A stretch of DNA of 64,000 nt from Persicitalea sp038235275 (GCA_038235275.1 JBBSUC010000024.1:18073-82072); one strand, 5' to 3'. Numbered from the stretch's first letter, positions 46,575-55,885 are shown. Made by a program: numbers and translations. Notes: generated from the sequence alone by a model not told the origin.

Positions 46575-47207
46575 ATGCGAGTAAAACGGATGCTTAAAGT
46601 TCTGATTGTCATTTCTTTCCTAGGAATTGTATTCATTTTGTTATGCAACGTTTGGGTGGTGGTTAGTACCCGGTCTCGCAGCTACTTTTCGGTGGATAGT
46701 CTGCCTTCAAATCAAGTCGGGCTGGTATTGGGTACTAGCAAAACCACCTCTGAGGGACAGGAAAATCTTTACTTTAAATACCGCATGGAGGCCGCTGCGC
46801 GGCTCTTTAACGAAGGCAAGGTAAAGTCGCTCATTCTCAGCGGGAATAATGATTCCAGGTACTATAACGAGCCACTGGATATGGAGCGGGCCATGCTCAA
46901 ATTGGGCATTCCAAAATCTGCTCTGCAACTCGATTACGCGGGATATCGGACGTTCGACTCTATAATCCGGTGTAAGGTCATTTTTAAGCAGGAACACATC
47001 ACAATCGTTTCGCAGGACTTTCACAACGCCCGCGCGCTCTACATCGCTCAGAACGAAGGTCTCGATGCCGTCTCTTTTGCGGCGCAGGACGTACCGAAAG
47101 GCTATTCTTTTAGAACTCTGATTCGGGAGTATCTGGCCCGGCCCAAGGCAGTATTGGACGTACATTTTTACCGGCCCGAGACGGAGGCGCACAATGTGAT
47201 GCGTTAG
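46575..47207 (+). CDS. SanA/YdcF-like DUF218 membrane protein
   Basis: 210 aa. N-terminal membrane anchor, then DUF218 motifs VGLVLGTSKTT, SLILSGNN, ERAMLKLGIP and IVSQDFHNARALYIA. SanA of E. coli affects envelope permeability to vancomycin; the enzymatic role is unknown. It overlaps the convergent ABC ATPase gene by four bases. Confidence 0.88.
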   Translation: MRVKRMLKVLIVISFLGIVFILLCNVWVVVSTRSRSYFSVDSLPSNQVGLVLGTSKTTSEGQENLYFKYRMEAAARLFNEGKVKSLILSGNNDSRYYNEPLDMERAMLKLGIPKSALQLDYAGYRTFDSIIRCKVIFKQEHITIVSQDFHNARALYIAQNEGLDAVSFAAQDVPKGYSFRTLIREYLARPKAVLDVHFYRPETEAHNVMR

Positions 47208-48175
47208 TCGCTCGATAACCTCCCCAAATATCGCTTTGCGCAGGTAAGAAGCACTTTTTCTCCGACTTTCTTATCTTTTGTATTTCGATAAAATATCAGA
47301 GAAACCCCATCGCTAGTCTGACAGAAATATTCGTAGTGCGTCCCCTTGAACCTAATTTTATTGACTACTGCCCGCCAAAGCGCTTTACTTTCATCCTTTA
47401 CCACGCGCAGAAAATTGGGCCTTATCAACCGCCACTCCCCCATTCCCTCCGATTGAATGAGATTGACCTGTCCGGTTAGTTCTGCCACATAGCTATTTAA
47501 AGGGTATTGATAAACTTCTTCCGGCCTTCCCTCCTGAACAATCACGCCTGCTCTCAAAATCACGATCCGGTCGGCCCAGGCCATCGCTTCGGCGGCGTCG
47601 TGCGTGACGAAAAGGCAGGTCAGTTGATGAGAACGTTTCAAACCCTCAATGGCGTCGGCCAGGGTTTGCTTGTTTTTTTGGTCCAGGTGGGCAAATGGTT
47701 CGTCCAGAAGCAGAAGCTCCGGCACTTCGGCCAAGGCTTGCGCCAGGGCGGTACGCTGCTTTTCGCCGCCGGAAAGGAGTTTGGCCTTGCGGTGTTGTAC
47801 CTCTTCCAGTCGGGCGAGGTGAAGAAGTTCATCCACTTTGGGATTTCGGTAGTCCGATTCGTAGAAGCGCAGGGCGTAAGCGATGTTTTCCCGCACGGTT
47901 TGGTTGGGGAATAGCTCGTACTCCTGGTGAACCAGTTTGATCGAATCGTGGCCTTTGAGAAGCTGCGATTTGACGAGAGAAAGCTTTTTTTTATTCAAAA
48001 AAACTTCCCCTGCGTCGGCATCCAAAAAGCGGCCCACGATATTAAGCAAAGTACTTTTGCCCGAGCCACTTTCACCGATTATACCAACCCATTCGCCCTT
48101 TTTAATATTGAGTGAAATATCGGCCAATACCTTCTTCCCGTCAAAGGCCTTGTCAATCGCTTGAAGCTGAAACAT
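47204..48175 (-). CDS. ABC transporter ATP-binding protein
   Basis: 323 aa. Walker A GESGSGKST, signature LSGGEKQRTALA, Walker B LLLLDEPFAHLD, switch His FVTHD. A C-terminal region (about 235-323) resembles the TOBE-like regulatory extension of PotA/MalK-type importers. No matching permease is adjacent: the next gene upstream is a tRNA and then a MacB-type permease of a different class. Substrate unknown. Confidence 0.88.
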   Translation of the reverse strand: MFQLQAIDKAFDGKKVLADISLNIKKGEWVGIIGESGSGKSTLLNIVGRFLDADAGEVFLNKKKLSLVKSQLLKGHDSIKLVHQEYELFPNQTVRENIAYALRFYESDYRNPKVDELLHLARLEEVQHRKAKLLSGGEKQRTALAQALAEVPELLLLDEPFAHLDQKNKQTLADAIEGLKRSHQLTCLFVTHDAAEAMAWADRIVILRAGVIVQEGRPEEVYQYPLNSYVAELTGQVNLIQSEGMGEWRLIRPNFLRVVKDESKALWRAVVNKIRFKGTHYEYFCQTSDGVSLIFYRNTKDKKVGEKVLLTCAKRYLGRLSSD

Positions 48176-48256
48176 AATACTGCATTTCTTATCTTACCAT
48201 CAAGATTTTAAAAAGATTTAACAACTTTTTTAAAGCAGTCGAATCTGCTTAGAAAC

Positions 48257-48285
48257 AAAAAATCCCCGCACGTTGCCATGCGGGG
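48257..48285 (-). terminator. terminator after tRNA-Leu
   Basis: Minus-strand CCCCGCA pairs with TGCGGGG around TGGCAACG, followed by ATTTTTTG. Confidence 0.9.
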
Positions 48286-48296
48286 AGATGTCCCGG

Positions 48297-48380
48297 TACC
48301 CGGAGCCGGAGTCGAACCGGCACGGGTGTAACCCCATTGGTGTTTGAGACCAACGCGTCTACCAATTCCGCCATCCGGGC
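48297..48380 (-). tRNA. tRNA-Leu(CAA)
   Basis: 84 nt. Acceptor GCCCGGA/TCCGGGT (first pair G-U), discriminator A. The anticodon loop is CTCAAAC between TTGGT and ACCAA, giving anticodon CAA (reads UUG). Class II variable arm and T arm GCCGGTTCGACTCCGGC fit tRNA-Leu. CCA is not encoded. Confidence 0.95.
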
Positions 48381-48456
48381 CAATTGCTTGCGCTTTGGGA
48401 GGGCAAAAATAGGCAGAAACCCAGATTTCCCAAGCAACAGAGAGAAAAATATTTGC

Positions 48457-49701
48457 TTATTCGTAGCGCAGCGCCTCGATGGGGTCTAGCCGCGAGGCTT
48501 TTATGGCGGGATAAATTCCCGAAATGACGCCCACGATCACACACACCACGATCCCCATAAACATCCAGAACCAAGGCACGATAAATACGCTATCGCTGCT
48601 GATAGAATTGGAAATAATATTGCCGATTATAATTCCTAGCAGAAGTCCGGCCAGGCCACCCAGGATGCAAATCACGATAGCCTCCATCAGAAACTGGAAA
48701 CGAATTACCCGAGGCGTGGCTCCAAGCGACTTCCTAATACCGATCTCGCGTGTACGCTCGGTGACAGACACCATCATGATATTCATCAAAGCGATGGAGG
48801 CACCCAACAGGGTTATTATGCCGATGCCAAAGCCGCCCATACGCAGGTAGCCCGTGATATTCTCAAAATCCTTGGCCAAAGCGTCAGCCCGCTCGATCTC
48901 AAACGAATCGGGCTTGCCTAACTCATCTCCCCGGATGCGACGCATTAGCCCACGGGCTTCCTCAATGATATAGTCGCTGTCAATAACGTTGGGAGCGGAG
49001 GCCGTGATTTGAAACGTGAGGGCACGATTAGCGGCCAACGCCCGGCCAGTTTCCAGTGGCACCAGAATAATCCGATCAGAGCCAGTCCCGCCCCCAAGCG
49101 ACCCTTTTTTATCTAAAATACCGATAATTTTAAACTGACCACCCATAAAACTGATAACCTTGTTCATGGGATCCTCCCTCGGAAATAGCGTCTTAATAAC
49201 CTCTTGGCCAACGACGGCTACGTTGAGAGAATTTTCGAGGTCGCTCTTTGAAAAATTTCGCCCCTTATCAATTTTATACCCCTTAATGGCCAGGAAATCT
49301 TCATCTGCACCAATGATGCTGACATTAGGATTAGTTTTCTCCGATAAATATTTCACTTGAATGGCCCCACCAACGCGAGAGGACAGTGATACCATGCCGC
49401 CGTACTCGTTTTTGAACTTACTGGAGAACATAGTGGCCTCCCGGTAGTCGATGTCTTCGTAGCGCTTACGTTTGCGTCCGCCCGAGCGTCGATTGTCACT
49501 GGAATAATTGCTAACATCGAAAGTATTAGCCCCCAAGTCGGCGAAACTGCTGTCTACCGAACTCTGAATGCCGTCGATGGCCGTAAGAATACCGACTAGC
49601 GAGGTGATACCAATGGCGATAATAAGGGCCGTGAGTACGGTGCGGAGCATATTGGACTGGATGGAGCGAAGTCCCTCCAGGAAGTTTTCTAAGATATTCA
49701 T
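48457..49701 (-). CDS. MacB/FtsX-type ABC transporter permease
   Basis: 414 aa. One N-terminal membrane helix (TVLTALIIAIGITSLVGIL), a large periplasmic MacB_PCD domain (about 45-270), and three C-terminal helices with the conserved MVSVTERTREIGIRKSLGA and ASRLDPIEALRYE. Such permeases drive mechanotransmission (lipoprotein or toxin export). The cognate ATPase is not adjacent. Confidence 0.92.
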   Translation of the reverse strand: MNILENFLEGLRSIQSNMLRTVLTALIIAIGITSLVGILTAIDGIQSSVDSSFADLGANTFDVSNYSSDNRRSGGRKRKRYEDIDYREATMFSSKFKNEYGGMVSLSSRVGGAIQVKYLSEKTNPNVSIIGADEDFLAIKGYKIDKGRNFSKSDLENSLNVAVVGQEVIKTLFPREDPMNKVISFMGGQFKIIGILDKKGSLGGGTGSDRIILVPLETGRALAANRALTFQITASAPNVIDSDYIIEEARGLMRRIRGDELGKPDSFEIERADALAKDFENITGYLRMGGFGIGIITLLGASIALMNIMMVSVTERTREIGIRKSLGATPRVIRFQFLMEAIVICILGGLAGLLLGIIIGNIISNSISSDSVFIVPWFWMFMGIVVCVIVGVISGIYPAIKASRLDPIEALRYE

Positions 49702-49786
49702 GGGTTCGCAGCTGCGTTTTGCACAATTATTGCACTATATTCGTTATGAAAAATATCAATAAAATTAATAGGTAAATCTGCACAGG

Positions 49787-51070
49787 ATGCGTCAGAGAAT
49801 CAAGCCGATGGTACGGCTGTTTGTTCCACTTATCATTTTTTTAGCCATTTCTGCTCATTCGATGGCCAATCGGCTGCTGATTCCAATGGATAACACCCAG
49901 AAAAACCACCTAAAAGCTTACGGTGTGGCCTACTGGGTATTGAAAGCCTACAATACCGAAATCGACTGGCTACTCAATTACCGGGGCGGTAGCTTCATGG
50001 TCACCTACACTCAGAAATTCGCCACCGAAATGACTATTCGTGGCGTGAGTTTCGAAGTAATTTCCGAAGGCGACGCGGCCCAAATTCTGAGCGAGATTGC
50101 TTCCCCCGACGCTAATATGGACGCGGTAAAACTGCAAAAGCCCCCTAAGATTGCCGTCTATTCTCCCAAATCCAAGCAACCTTGGGACGATGCCGTGACG
50201 ATGGTGCTCACTTACGCGGAAATTCCCTACGACATAGTTTTTGACGAAGAAGTTCTAAACGGCAAGCTGCCTGAATACGATTGGCTTCACCTGCATCACG
50301 AGGATTTTACGGGGCAATTTGGCAAGTTTTATTCCTTTAAAGATTATCCCTGGTACCGCGAACAAAAGCGGGAAGCTGAGCAAATCGCCGACAAGTTCAA
50401 TTATTCAAAGGTTTCGACCATGAAACTGGCGGTGGTAAAGAAAATCCAGGAATTTGTGGCGGGTGGTGGCTTCATGTTCGCCATGTGTAACGCCACTGAC
50501 ACCTACGACCTGGCCATCGCCGCTGCCGGGGTGGATATTGTGGAGTCGCCCTACGACGGCGATCCTGCCGATCCCAACGCAAATAGTAAACTTAAGTATG
50601 ACAACACCTTCGCCTTCAAGGATTTTAATGTATACACCGATCCGTACATGATCGAGTTTTCGACCATTGACAACCAACCGCAGGAACGAGGAATGAACGA
50701 GGACAACGATTATTTTACGCTCTTCCAGTTTTCTGCCAAATGGGATCCGATTCCGACCATGCTCACTCAAAACCACGAAATATTGATCAAAGGATTCCTT
50801 GGCCAAACCACCGCATTTAAAAACCAGTACATCAAGCCCGAAGTAGTCATCATGGCCGAAACCAAGCAAGCCCACGAGGCCCGATACATCCACGGCACCT
50901 ACGGCAAGGGTTTCTTTACATTCTACGGCGGCCATGACCCAGAAGACTACCAGCATCGCATCGGCGAAGAACCCACCGACCTCAACCTTCATCCCAATTC
51001 AGCGGGCTATCGGCTCATTTTGAACAATATCCTGTTTCCAGCGGCTAAAAAGAAGAAGCTAAAAACATAG
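49787..51070 (+). CDS. exported protein of unknown function, conserved in Bacteroidota
   Basis: 427 aa. Signal peptide (ISAHSMAN), then a domain with LLIPMDNTQKNHLKAYGVAYWVL and LNYRGGSF. The central part (KIAVYSPKSKQPWDDAVTMVL ... WLHLHHEDFTG ... GGGFMFAMCNATDTYD) resembles a class I glutamine-amidotransferase-like fold, with Cys in FAMCNAT. I recall homologues carrying an 'asparagine synthetase B' label; no such domain (PurF Cys2, ATP-PPase) is visible here, so that label is doubtful. C-terminal HGTYGKGFFTFYGGHDPEDY looks like a ligand-binding loop. Confidence 0.78.
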   Translation: MRQRIKPMVRLFVPLIIFLAISAHSMANRLLIPMDNTQKNHLKAYGVAYWVLKAYNTEIDWLLNYRGGSFMVTYTQKFATEMTIRGVSFEVISEGDAAQILSEIASPDANMDAVKLQKPPKIAVYSPKSKQPWDDAVTMVLTYAEIPYDIVFDEEVLNGKLPEYDWLHLHHEDFTGQFGKFYSFKDYPWYREQKREAEQIADKFNYSKVSTMKLAVVKKIQEFVAGGGFMFAMCNATDTYDLAIAAAGVDIVESPYDGDPADPNANSKLKYDNTFAFKDFNVYTDPYMIEFSTIDNQPQERGMNEDNDYFTLFQFSAKWDPIPTMLTQNHEILIKGFLGQTTAFKNQYIKPEVVIMAETKQAHEARYIHGTYGKGFFTFYGGHDPEDYQHRIGEEPTDLNLHPNSAGYRLILNNILFPAAKKKKLKT

Positions 51071-51090
51071 TATGATCGTTTAGGCGCTAT

Positions 51091-52122
51091 TCACAGCCGA
51101 TACCAATCCCCAGCCACGCTCTTTGCTTCGACCGCATTCTCAATATAATCAGGAAGTCTTGGAAAGAAGTCCACGCCCGTAAGGCGTTCGACCTGGTCGA
51201 TGGAGACTACGAATTTTGTCAAGGGGGCACTGGAAGGTTCGTTATTCATCAGAAAGGCAATGCCTTTTACGTGAGGTGGGTTCACGTACAGCACTACTTT
51301 GTAGAATTGCTTTGGAACCGCAACTTTGTTCAAACGTCCAATAGTTGGCAAACCCGGTTCAAGAATCGGCCCCGTCACCACATAAATTTTCTTGTATTTA
51401 TAGGCCCATACCCGTACCATTTTCTCTAGATCGAGCCAAATACCTCGGTTGAACTGTGGTTCTTGCGGGCAGATGTTGCTCATGTAAAAGGTTTCCTTCA
51501 TCACTTGATAGGAGTTTTTGAAATCGGCGGCGGGCGCCATGTGGCCGCGGTCATAACCACTCCGAGTATAATCGGTACTCACCGCCGTGCCGCTCCTGAC
51601 CGCCGGGTCGGGCATGAATTGATTGTCGCGCACTTCCTTTCCGTCGATTTGATCTTGTTGCAGGATGTACGCTACCCAAGCGGGTAACTCATATTGCTCC
51701 ACATACTTTAAAGTGTAGCCCACCCGACGCACTAACTGGTCATTGGAGCCAATGGCAGGCAGAAAAAAATCGCGCTGATTGACGATGCGCGTCAACTCAG
51801 CATCGGCCACTTTCTCTTCCTGTCGCTTTATTTTTTCTTTAAAATCGGGAACTGTTTTTTGCGCTCTTTTTGAACTAGCTACCTGGCCGGACGGTTTGGT
51901 ATCCACAGCCATAGTGTCATAATCAGTCGGCTCAGGAGTCTTATATGGATTCTCACGCGGCGAATTATCGTCGGTAAATATGGATTTTATATTTTCCCAA
52001 AAAACAACTACGGGTTGGCTTTTGCCACGATAATGCAGGAAAAGCCCTATCGTAAAAAATATGATAAGGAGTAAAAGCGTGTTATTGGGCATTCTGAATC
52101 CCCGCCGCTGGTAACTGGTCAT
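51091..52122 (-). CDS. DNA/RNA non-specific endonuclease (NUC1 family), membrane-anchored
   Basis: 343 aa. N-terminal membrane helix (TLLLLIIFFTIGLFLHY), a linker of about 100 residues, then the beta-beta-alpha-metal nuclease domain with YDRGHMAPAADFKNS (catalytic His, DRGH) and NICPQEPQFNRGIWLDLE (metal-binding Asn). It probably degrades DNA or RNA outside the cytoplasm. Confidence 0.92.
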   Translation of the reverse strand: MTSYQRRGFRMPNNTLLLLIIFFTIGLFLHYRGKSQPVVVFWENIKSIFTDDNSPRENPYKTPEPTDYDTMAVDTKPSGQVASSKRAQKTVPDFKEKIKRQEEKVADAELTRIVNQRDFFLPAIGSNDQLVRRVGYTLKYVEQYELPAWVAYILQQDQIDGKEVRDNQFMPDPAVRSGTAVSTDYTRSGYDRGHMAPAADFKNSYQVMKETFYMSNICPQEPQFNRGIWLDLEKMVRVWAYKYKKIYVVTGPILEPGLPTIGRLNKVAVPKQFYKVVLYVNPPHVKGIAFLMNNEPSSAPLTKFVVSIDQVERLTGVDFFPRLPDYIENAVEAKSVAGDWYRL

Positions 52123-52147
52123 TTTGTTATTTTTATTGCAAAGTTAA

Positions 52148-52331
52148 GGCACAAAGTCCCAAAGGCACAAATTGCAGGGTTGGGCGTACCGCCACTCAGG
52201 CCTATGTAGCTACGACAAAAGGGCAAGTGACTCATTTTAAACGAGGTTCCCCATCTAAACGCCTAAACAAATAAACATCACTGCGGCGGCCGACCGCATC
52301 AACGATTACACGATTTAACAAATCCAAAACT
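52148..52331 (+). repeat. three-block intergenic repeat, copy 2
   Basis: Same block order as 23020-23105: GGCACAAAGTCCCAAAGGCA (52148 on), CCTAAACAAATAAACATCA (52262-52280; 18 of 19 identical to 23055-23073), then ACGATT...CAAATCCA just before the TTG start. Extra sequence lies between blocks. No gene is seen in this 209-bp gap. Confidence 0.7.
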
Positions 52332-53555
52332 TTGCGTATTATCATTATCGGAGGCGGCGCGGCGGGTTTCATGGCAGCTATTACTGCTGCTGAACATAGC
52401 CCGGAATCAGAAGTTATTGTCCTGGAAAAAAATCGAACGGTGTTAAATAAAGTCCGTATTTCTGGGGGAGGGCGTTGCAATGTGGCTCACGCTTGTTATG
52501 ATAATCGACTGTTAATCAAGAATTACCCGAGGGGCGATCGGTTTTTGAAGCATCTTCTGCCCCACTTTGACGCCCAATCTACGGTGGACTGGTTTGCGGC
52601 TCGTGGCGTGTCATTGAAAACAGAGGAAGATGGTCGGATATTTCCTGTTAGCAACTCCTCAGAAACCATTGTCGATTGCCTGATGCGCGAGGCAAAAAGA
52701 AATAAGGTGCAAATCAGGACGAGTACGGCGGTCAAATCTTTTTGCTATAAAGAGAATGGCAAAGGTTTTGTTCTCAACCTTACGGATGACACGCCCCTCA
52801 GTGCTGACCGATTGCTGATTGCATCAGGTGGGCACCCTAAGCGCGAAGGCTTCAATTGGTTGACCGAACACGACCACGAAGTGGAAAGTCCCGTGCCTTC
52901 ATTATTCACCTTCAATGCCCCCGGCAACTACCTGCTTCCATTGTCAGGTGTTTCAGTGCAGGATACGCTTGTCAAAATTTTGGGTACCAAGCTGGAATGG
53001 CGCGGACCGCTGCTTATCACGCACTGGGGGTTCAGCGGTCCGGCGGTATTGAAGTTGTCGGCCTGGGGCGCAAAAATATTGGCCGAAAACAACTATCAAT
53101 TCTCCTGCCGCATCAATTGGGTGCCGCAGCGGTTGGAAACGGAGATTCGGGAGGTACTAATGCAGGAAAAACAGTTGAATTCCAAGCAGATGGTTGCATC
53201 CTATACGCGTTTCGGTTTACCATTACGACTTTGGCGGGCATTTCTGGAAAATGCCGATATTAGCGCGTCAGTCCGCTGGTTGGATATTTCAAATAAATCC
53301 CTCAATCGACTGGTCAATAATCTAACTAATAGTCAGTTTGATGTAAAAGGAAAAACCACTTACAAAGAAGAGTTTGTCACAGCCGGCGGCATAGCATTGT
53401 CAGAAATAAATCAGTCCACTCTGGAAAGTAAATATGTTCCAGGATTATTCTTCGCGGGTGAGGTGCTGGATGTGGACGGAATCACGGGCGGCTTTAATTT
53501 TCAAAATGCGTGGACAACTGGGTATATTGCGGGGAGAAATATGGTTAAAAGCTGA
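52332..53555 (+). CDS. BaiN/HI0933-family flavoprotein
   Basis: 407 aa. FAD-binding IIIGGGAAGFMAAI at the N-terminus, RISGGGRCNVAHA, and the C-terminal VDGITGGFNFQNAWTTGYIAG are hallmarks of the HI0933/BaiN family. Activity not established for most members. Translation starts at TTG 52332; the beta strand RIIIIGGG follows at once, so no later start is possible. Confidence 0.9.
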   Translation: MRIIIIGGGAAGFMAAITAAEHSPESEVIVLEKNRTVLNKVRISGGGRCNVAHACYDNRLLIKNYPRGDRFLKHLLPHFDAQSTVDWFAARGVSLKTEEDGRIFPVSNSSETIVDCLMREAKRNKVQIRTSTAVKSFCYKENGKGFVLNLTDDTPLSADRLLIASGGHPKREGFNWLTEHDHEVESPVPSLFTFNAPGNYLLPLSGVSVQDTLVKILGTKLEWRGPLLITHWGFSGPAVLKLSAWGAKILAENNYQFSCRINWVPQRLETEIREVLMQEKQLNSKQMVASYTRFGLPLRLWRAFLENADISASVRWLDISNKSLNRLVNNLTNSQFDVKGKTTYKEEFVTAGGIALSEINQSTLESKYVPGLFFAGEVLDVDGITGGFNFQNAWTTGYIAGRNMVKS

Positions 53556-53596
53556 CAAGGTTAAAATCAGATCTATTTCGATTTATCCAAATATTT

Positions 53597-53604
53597 TAAC
53601 TTTG
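53597..53604 (+). promoter_or_regulatory. -7 promoter box for purine nucleoside phosphorylase
   Basis: TAACTTTG matches TAnnTTTG, 34 bp before the ATG at 53639. Confidence 0.55.
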
Positions 53605-53638
53605 CCCCTTTGTGCCCTAAAATTTTGCCACTAAATAA

Positions 53639-54460
53639 ATGACTTACGACCAAATACTGGAAACCTCCGATTTCCTAAAAAATCTTACTAATAATTTTGT
53701 TCCTGAAATTGGTATCATTCTTGGTACCGGGCTCGGCTCTCTGGTGGATGATATTGATGTAGAACACGAAGTTTCCTACGCTGACATTCCCAACTTTCCG
53801 GAGGCGACCGTCGAATTTCACTCCGGGAAGCTGTTTTTAGGTATTCTGTCCGGCAAGAAAGTAATTTGTATGCAAGGCCGCTTTCATTATTACGAAGGCT
53901 ACACCATGCAACAAGTCGCTTTTCCGGTGCGGGTGATGAAACTTTTGGGCGTACACACCTTGATGGTTTCCAACGCGGCGGGTGGGATGAACGACCTCTA
54001 TAAGCTGAGTGACTTGATGATTATCAAAGACCACATCAGCCTGTTCTTGCCCCTCAATCCGTTGACTGGACCCAACCTCGACGAACTAGGCGACCGTTTC
54101 CCGGACATGTGCGACCCTTACGATCCGGCTTTGGTGACGATGGCATTGGGCATTGCCCGCGAAAAAGGGTTGAGCGTTCACGCCGGTGTTTACGTCAGCG
54201 TTCCCGGCCCGCATCTGGAAACCCGCGCCGAGTACCGAATGCTGAGAATGCTGGGAGCCGATGCCGTAGGAATGAGCACTGTACCCGAAATACTGGCTGC
54301 CCGTCAGATGAATATGCGTTGCTTCGGAATGTCGGTCATCACTGATATGGGCATTCCCGAAAAACTGGAGAAGGCAGATATTGTCAAAATTATCGCGGCC
54401 GCGAAAAAAGCGGAACCAAATATGACCTTGATAATAAAAGAAATGATTTCCCAGTTGTAA
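53639..54460 (+). CDS. purine nucleoside phosphorylase (PNP-I, trimeric type)
   Basis: 273 aa. It cleaves purine nucleosides with phosphate to base and ribose-1-phosphate. Motifs: IILGTGLGSLVDD, FHSGKLFLG, QGRFHYYEGY, NAAGGMND, VSVPGPHLETRAEYRML and GADAVGMSTVPEILAAR. The residue aligned with human Asn243, which recognises the 6-oxo group, is Asp here (D236 in VITDM). That may broaden the substrate range toward 6-aminopurines. Confidence 0.93.
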   Translation: MTYDQILETSDFLKNLTNNFVPEIGIILGTGLGSLVDDIDVEHEVSYADIPNFPEATVEFHSGKLFLGILSGKKVICMQGRFHYYEGYTMQQVAFPVRVMKLLGVHTLMVSNAAGGMNDLYKLSDLMIIKDHISLFLPLNPLTGPNLDELGDRFPDMCDPYDPALVTMALGIAREKGLSVHAGVYVSVPGPHLETRAEYRMLRMLGADAVGMSTVPEILAARQMNMRCFGMSVITDMGIPEKLEKADIVKIIAAAKKAEPNMTLIIKEMISQL

Positions 54461-54507
54461 GAGTTCAAGATTTAAATGTCTAATGCGGCCCACCGCGTAA
54501 AGCAAAG

Positions 54508-55341
54508 ATGAAAAACGCGTCTATCAAATCGTTTCTGTATCTTATCACAATAGCTTTCTTTTCTGTTAGCTGTCAGAAATCTAATTCTACCCAGCCGCCC
54601 GTAGCTGCCCCGGAAGGAATGGTGTTCGTTCCAGAGGGTGAGAGTACAGAAGGTGAAACAGTCGGTGCTTTTTTCATCGACAAAACCCCCGTGACGGTGG
54701 CAGAATTCGAAAAGTTCGTAGAATCTACCAAGTTCGTCACCCAAGCCGAGCAATTTGGGGATGCCGGGGTATTTGATGTAAAAACGGGGAATTGGTTATT
54801 GGTGAAAGGAGCCAATTATCAGCATCCTTTTGGCCCAGATGGCCCCGAAGCCCAGCCGAATCATCCCGTCACTCAGGTGTCTTGGAACGATGCTTCGGCT
54901 TACGCTAAGTGGGCAGGTAAACGAATCCCCAGCCCGCAGGAGTGGTTCCTGGCGGCACGCTATGGCTTAGATGAGAAAGAAATTTACTCGTGGGGAGGCG
55001 AGAACTGGATTCAGGACGGCAAGTTTAAAGCCAACTTCTGGCAGGGCAGCTTCCCGACTTATAATACAGTTGAGGACGGATTCCTGTACACCTCGCCCGT
55101 TGGCAAGTTTGGCGTCAATAAATTGGGCATGGCTGATATGGGCGGTAACGTGTGGCAATGGACTACCAAATGGAAAGACGATGCCGTCACGGACGAAACG
55201 GGCGAAAAAATACAGGTAGGGGGTTCCTACCTGTGTGATCCGGCCGTTTGTCACGGTTTCAAAATTGGTAACACGGCCTCCTCCACAACGGAGACAAGCC
55301 TTTGCCACGTGGGTTTTCGCTGCGTGAAAGAACTTAACTGA
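54508..55341 (+). CDS. formylglycine-generating enzyme (SUMF1 family) lipoprotein
   Basis: 277 aa. Lipobox FFSVSC, then an FGE-sulfatase domain: GMVFVPEGE, FFIDKTPVTVAEFEKFV, HPVTQVSWNDASAYAKWAGK, GGNVWQWT. The active-site cysteines are both present: C243 and C248 in GGSYLCDPAVC, spaced as human Cys336/Cys341. Many SUMF1-fold proteins lack them, so this one is a credible true FGE. It would convert Cys to formylglycine in sulfatases; the Cys-type sulfatase at 4.7 kb is a fitting substrate. Membrane anchoring outside the cytoplasm is noteworthy for a maturation enzyme. Confidence 0.9.
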   Translation: MKNASIKSFLYLITIAFFSVSCQKSNSTQPPVAAPEGMVFVPEGESTEGETVGAFFIDKTPVTVAEFEKFVESTKFVTQAEQFGDAGVFDVKTGNWLLVKGANYQHPFGPDGPEAQPNHPVTQVSWNDASAYAKWAGKRIPSPQEWFLAARYGLDEKEIYSWGGENWIQDGKFKANFWQGSFPTYNTVEDGFLYTSPVGKFGVNKLGMADMGGNVWQWTTKWKDDAVTDETGEKIQVGGSYLCDPAVCHGFKIGNTASSTTETSLCHVGFRCVKELN

Positions 55342-55690
55342 TTTTTATGACTTCTGCAGGAATGTTATGTTGGGTAATGACATCGCGGGTATAGCGAACA
55401 TGACCGCGCGGTGCCATTAGGTACAACTTGCCACCTTTCATACTGGCGAGTTCGCTCAGTAGCTTCCACTTGGAAATATCCTTCATCATTTTGTCATTTT
55501 TGAGGGATACTTCCAGGTAATGCTTGTTGAACATATTGGTACCCGTCACATCGGGCGTAAACACCTGATTATCCTGGGTGCGCTCGTAAGATTTAGGCGT
55601 ATCAAAGCCTTCTATATTGGCCTTAATTTCTTTGAATCCGTGGGATTGCGCCCATTTGACTACACTTTCGATAAATCCGTCTTTTTCCAT
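55334..55690 (-). CDS. hypothetical protein
   Basis: 118 aa, no signal or membrane segment. It has an alpha/beta pattern: FIESVVKWAQSHGFKEIKANI, then strands and helices ending in HNIPAEVIKI. The pattern resembles a small nuclease-like alpha/beta fold (restriction-endonuclease-like proteins often show E-x-K), but no motif is decisive. Its 3' end overlaps the FGE gene by 8 bp on the opposite strand. The 195-bp gap on its 5' side (55691-55885) shows no gene. Confidence 0.65.
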   Translation of the reverse strand: MEKDGFIESVVKWAQSHGFKEIKANIEGFDTPKSYERTQDNQVFTPDVTGTNMFNKHYLEVSLKNDKMMKDISKWKLLSELASMKGGKLYLMAPRGHVRYTRDVITQHNIPAEVIKIS

Positions 55691-55885
55691 ATAGGCATAA
55701 AATTATTCGCTCTCCTGGCTAATTTAGAAAGCGATGTGAGTGAGTGAAATCTGTAAAAATGAGGGCTCTTTGCGAGAAAGGTTCTGAGGTAAACGAGAAT
55801 TGAATATTCCAGTTAGTGCGCAAGGTACTAAAATAACGCCATAAGCGCAATTATTGTTACTAATAACCGCGCCATTTAGGAAGTT

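Noticed and set aside
47204..49701. ABC ATPase and MacB-type permease as one transporter
   Set aside because: The ATPase has the extended importer-type C-terminus while the permease is MacB-like, and a tRNA with its terminator separates them.
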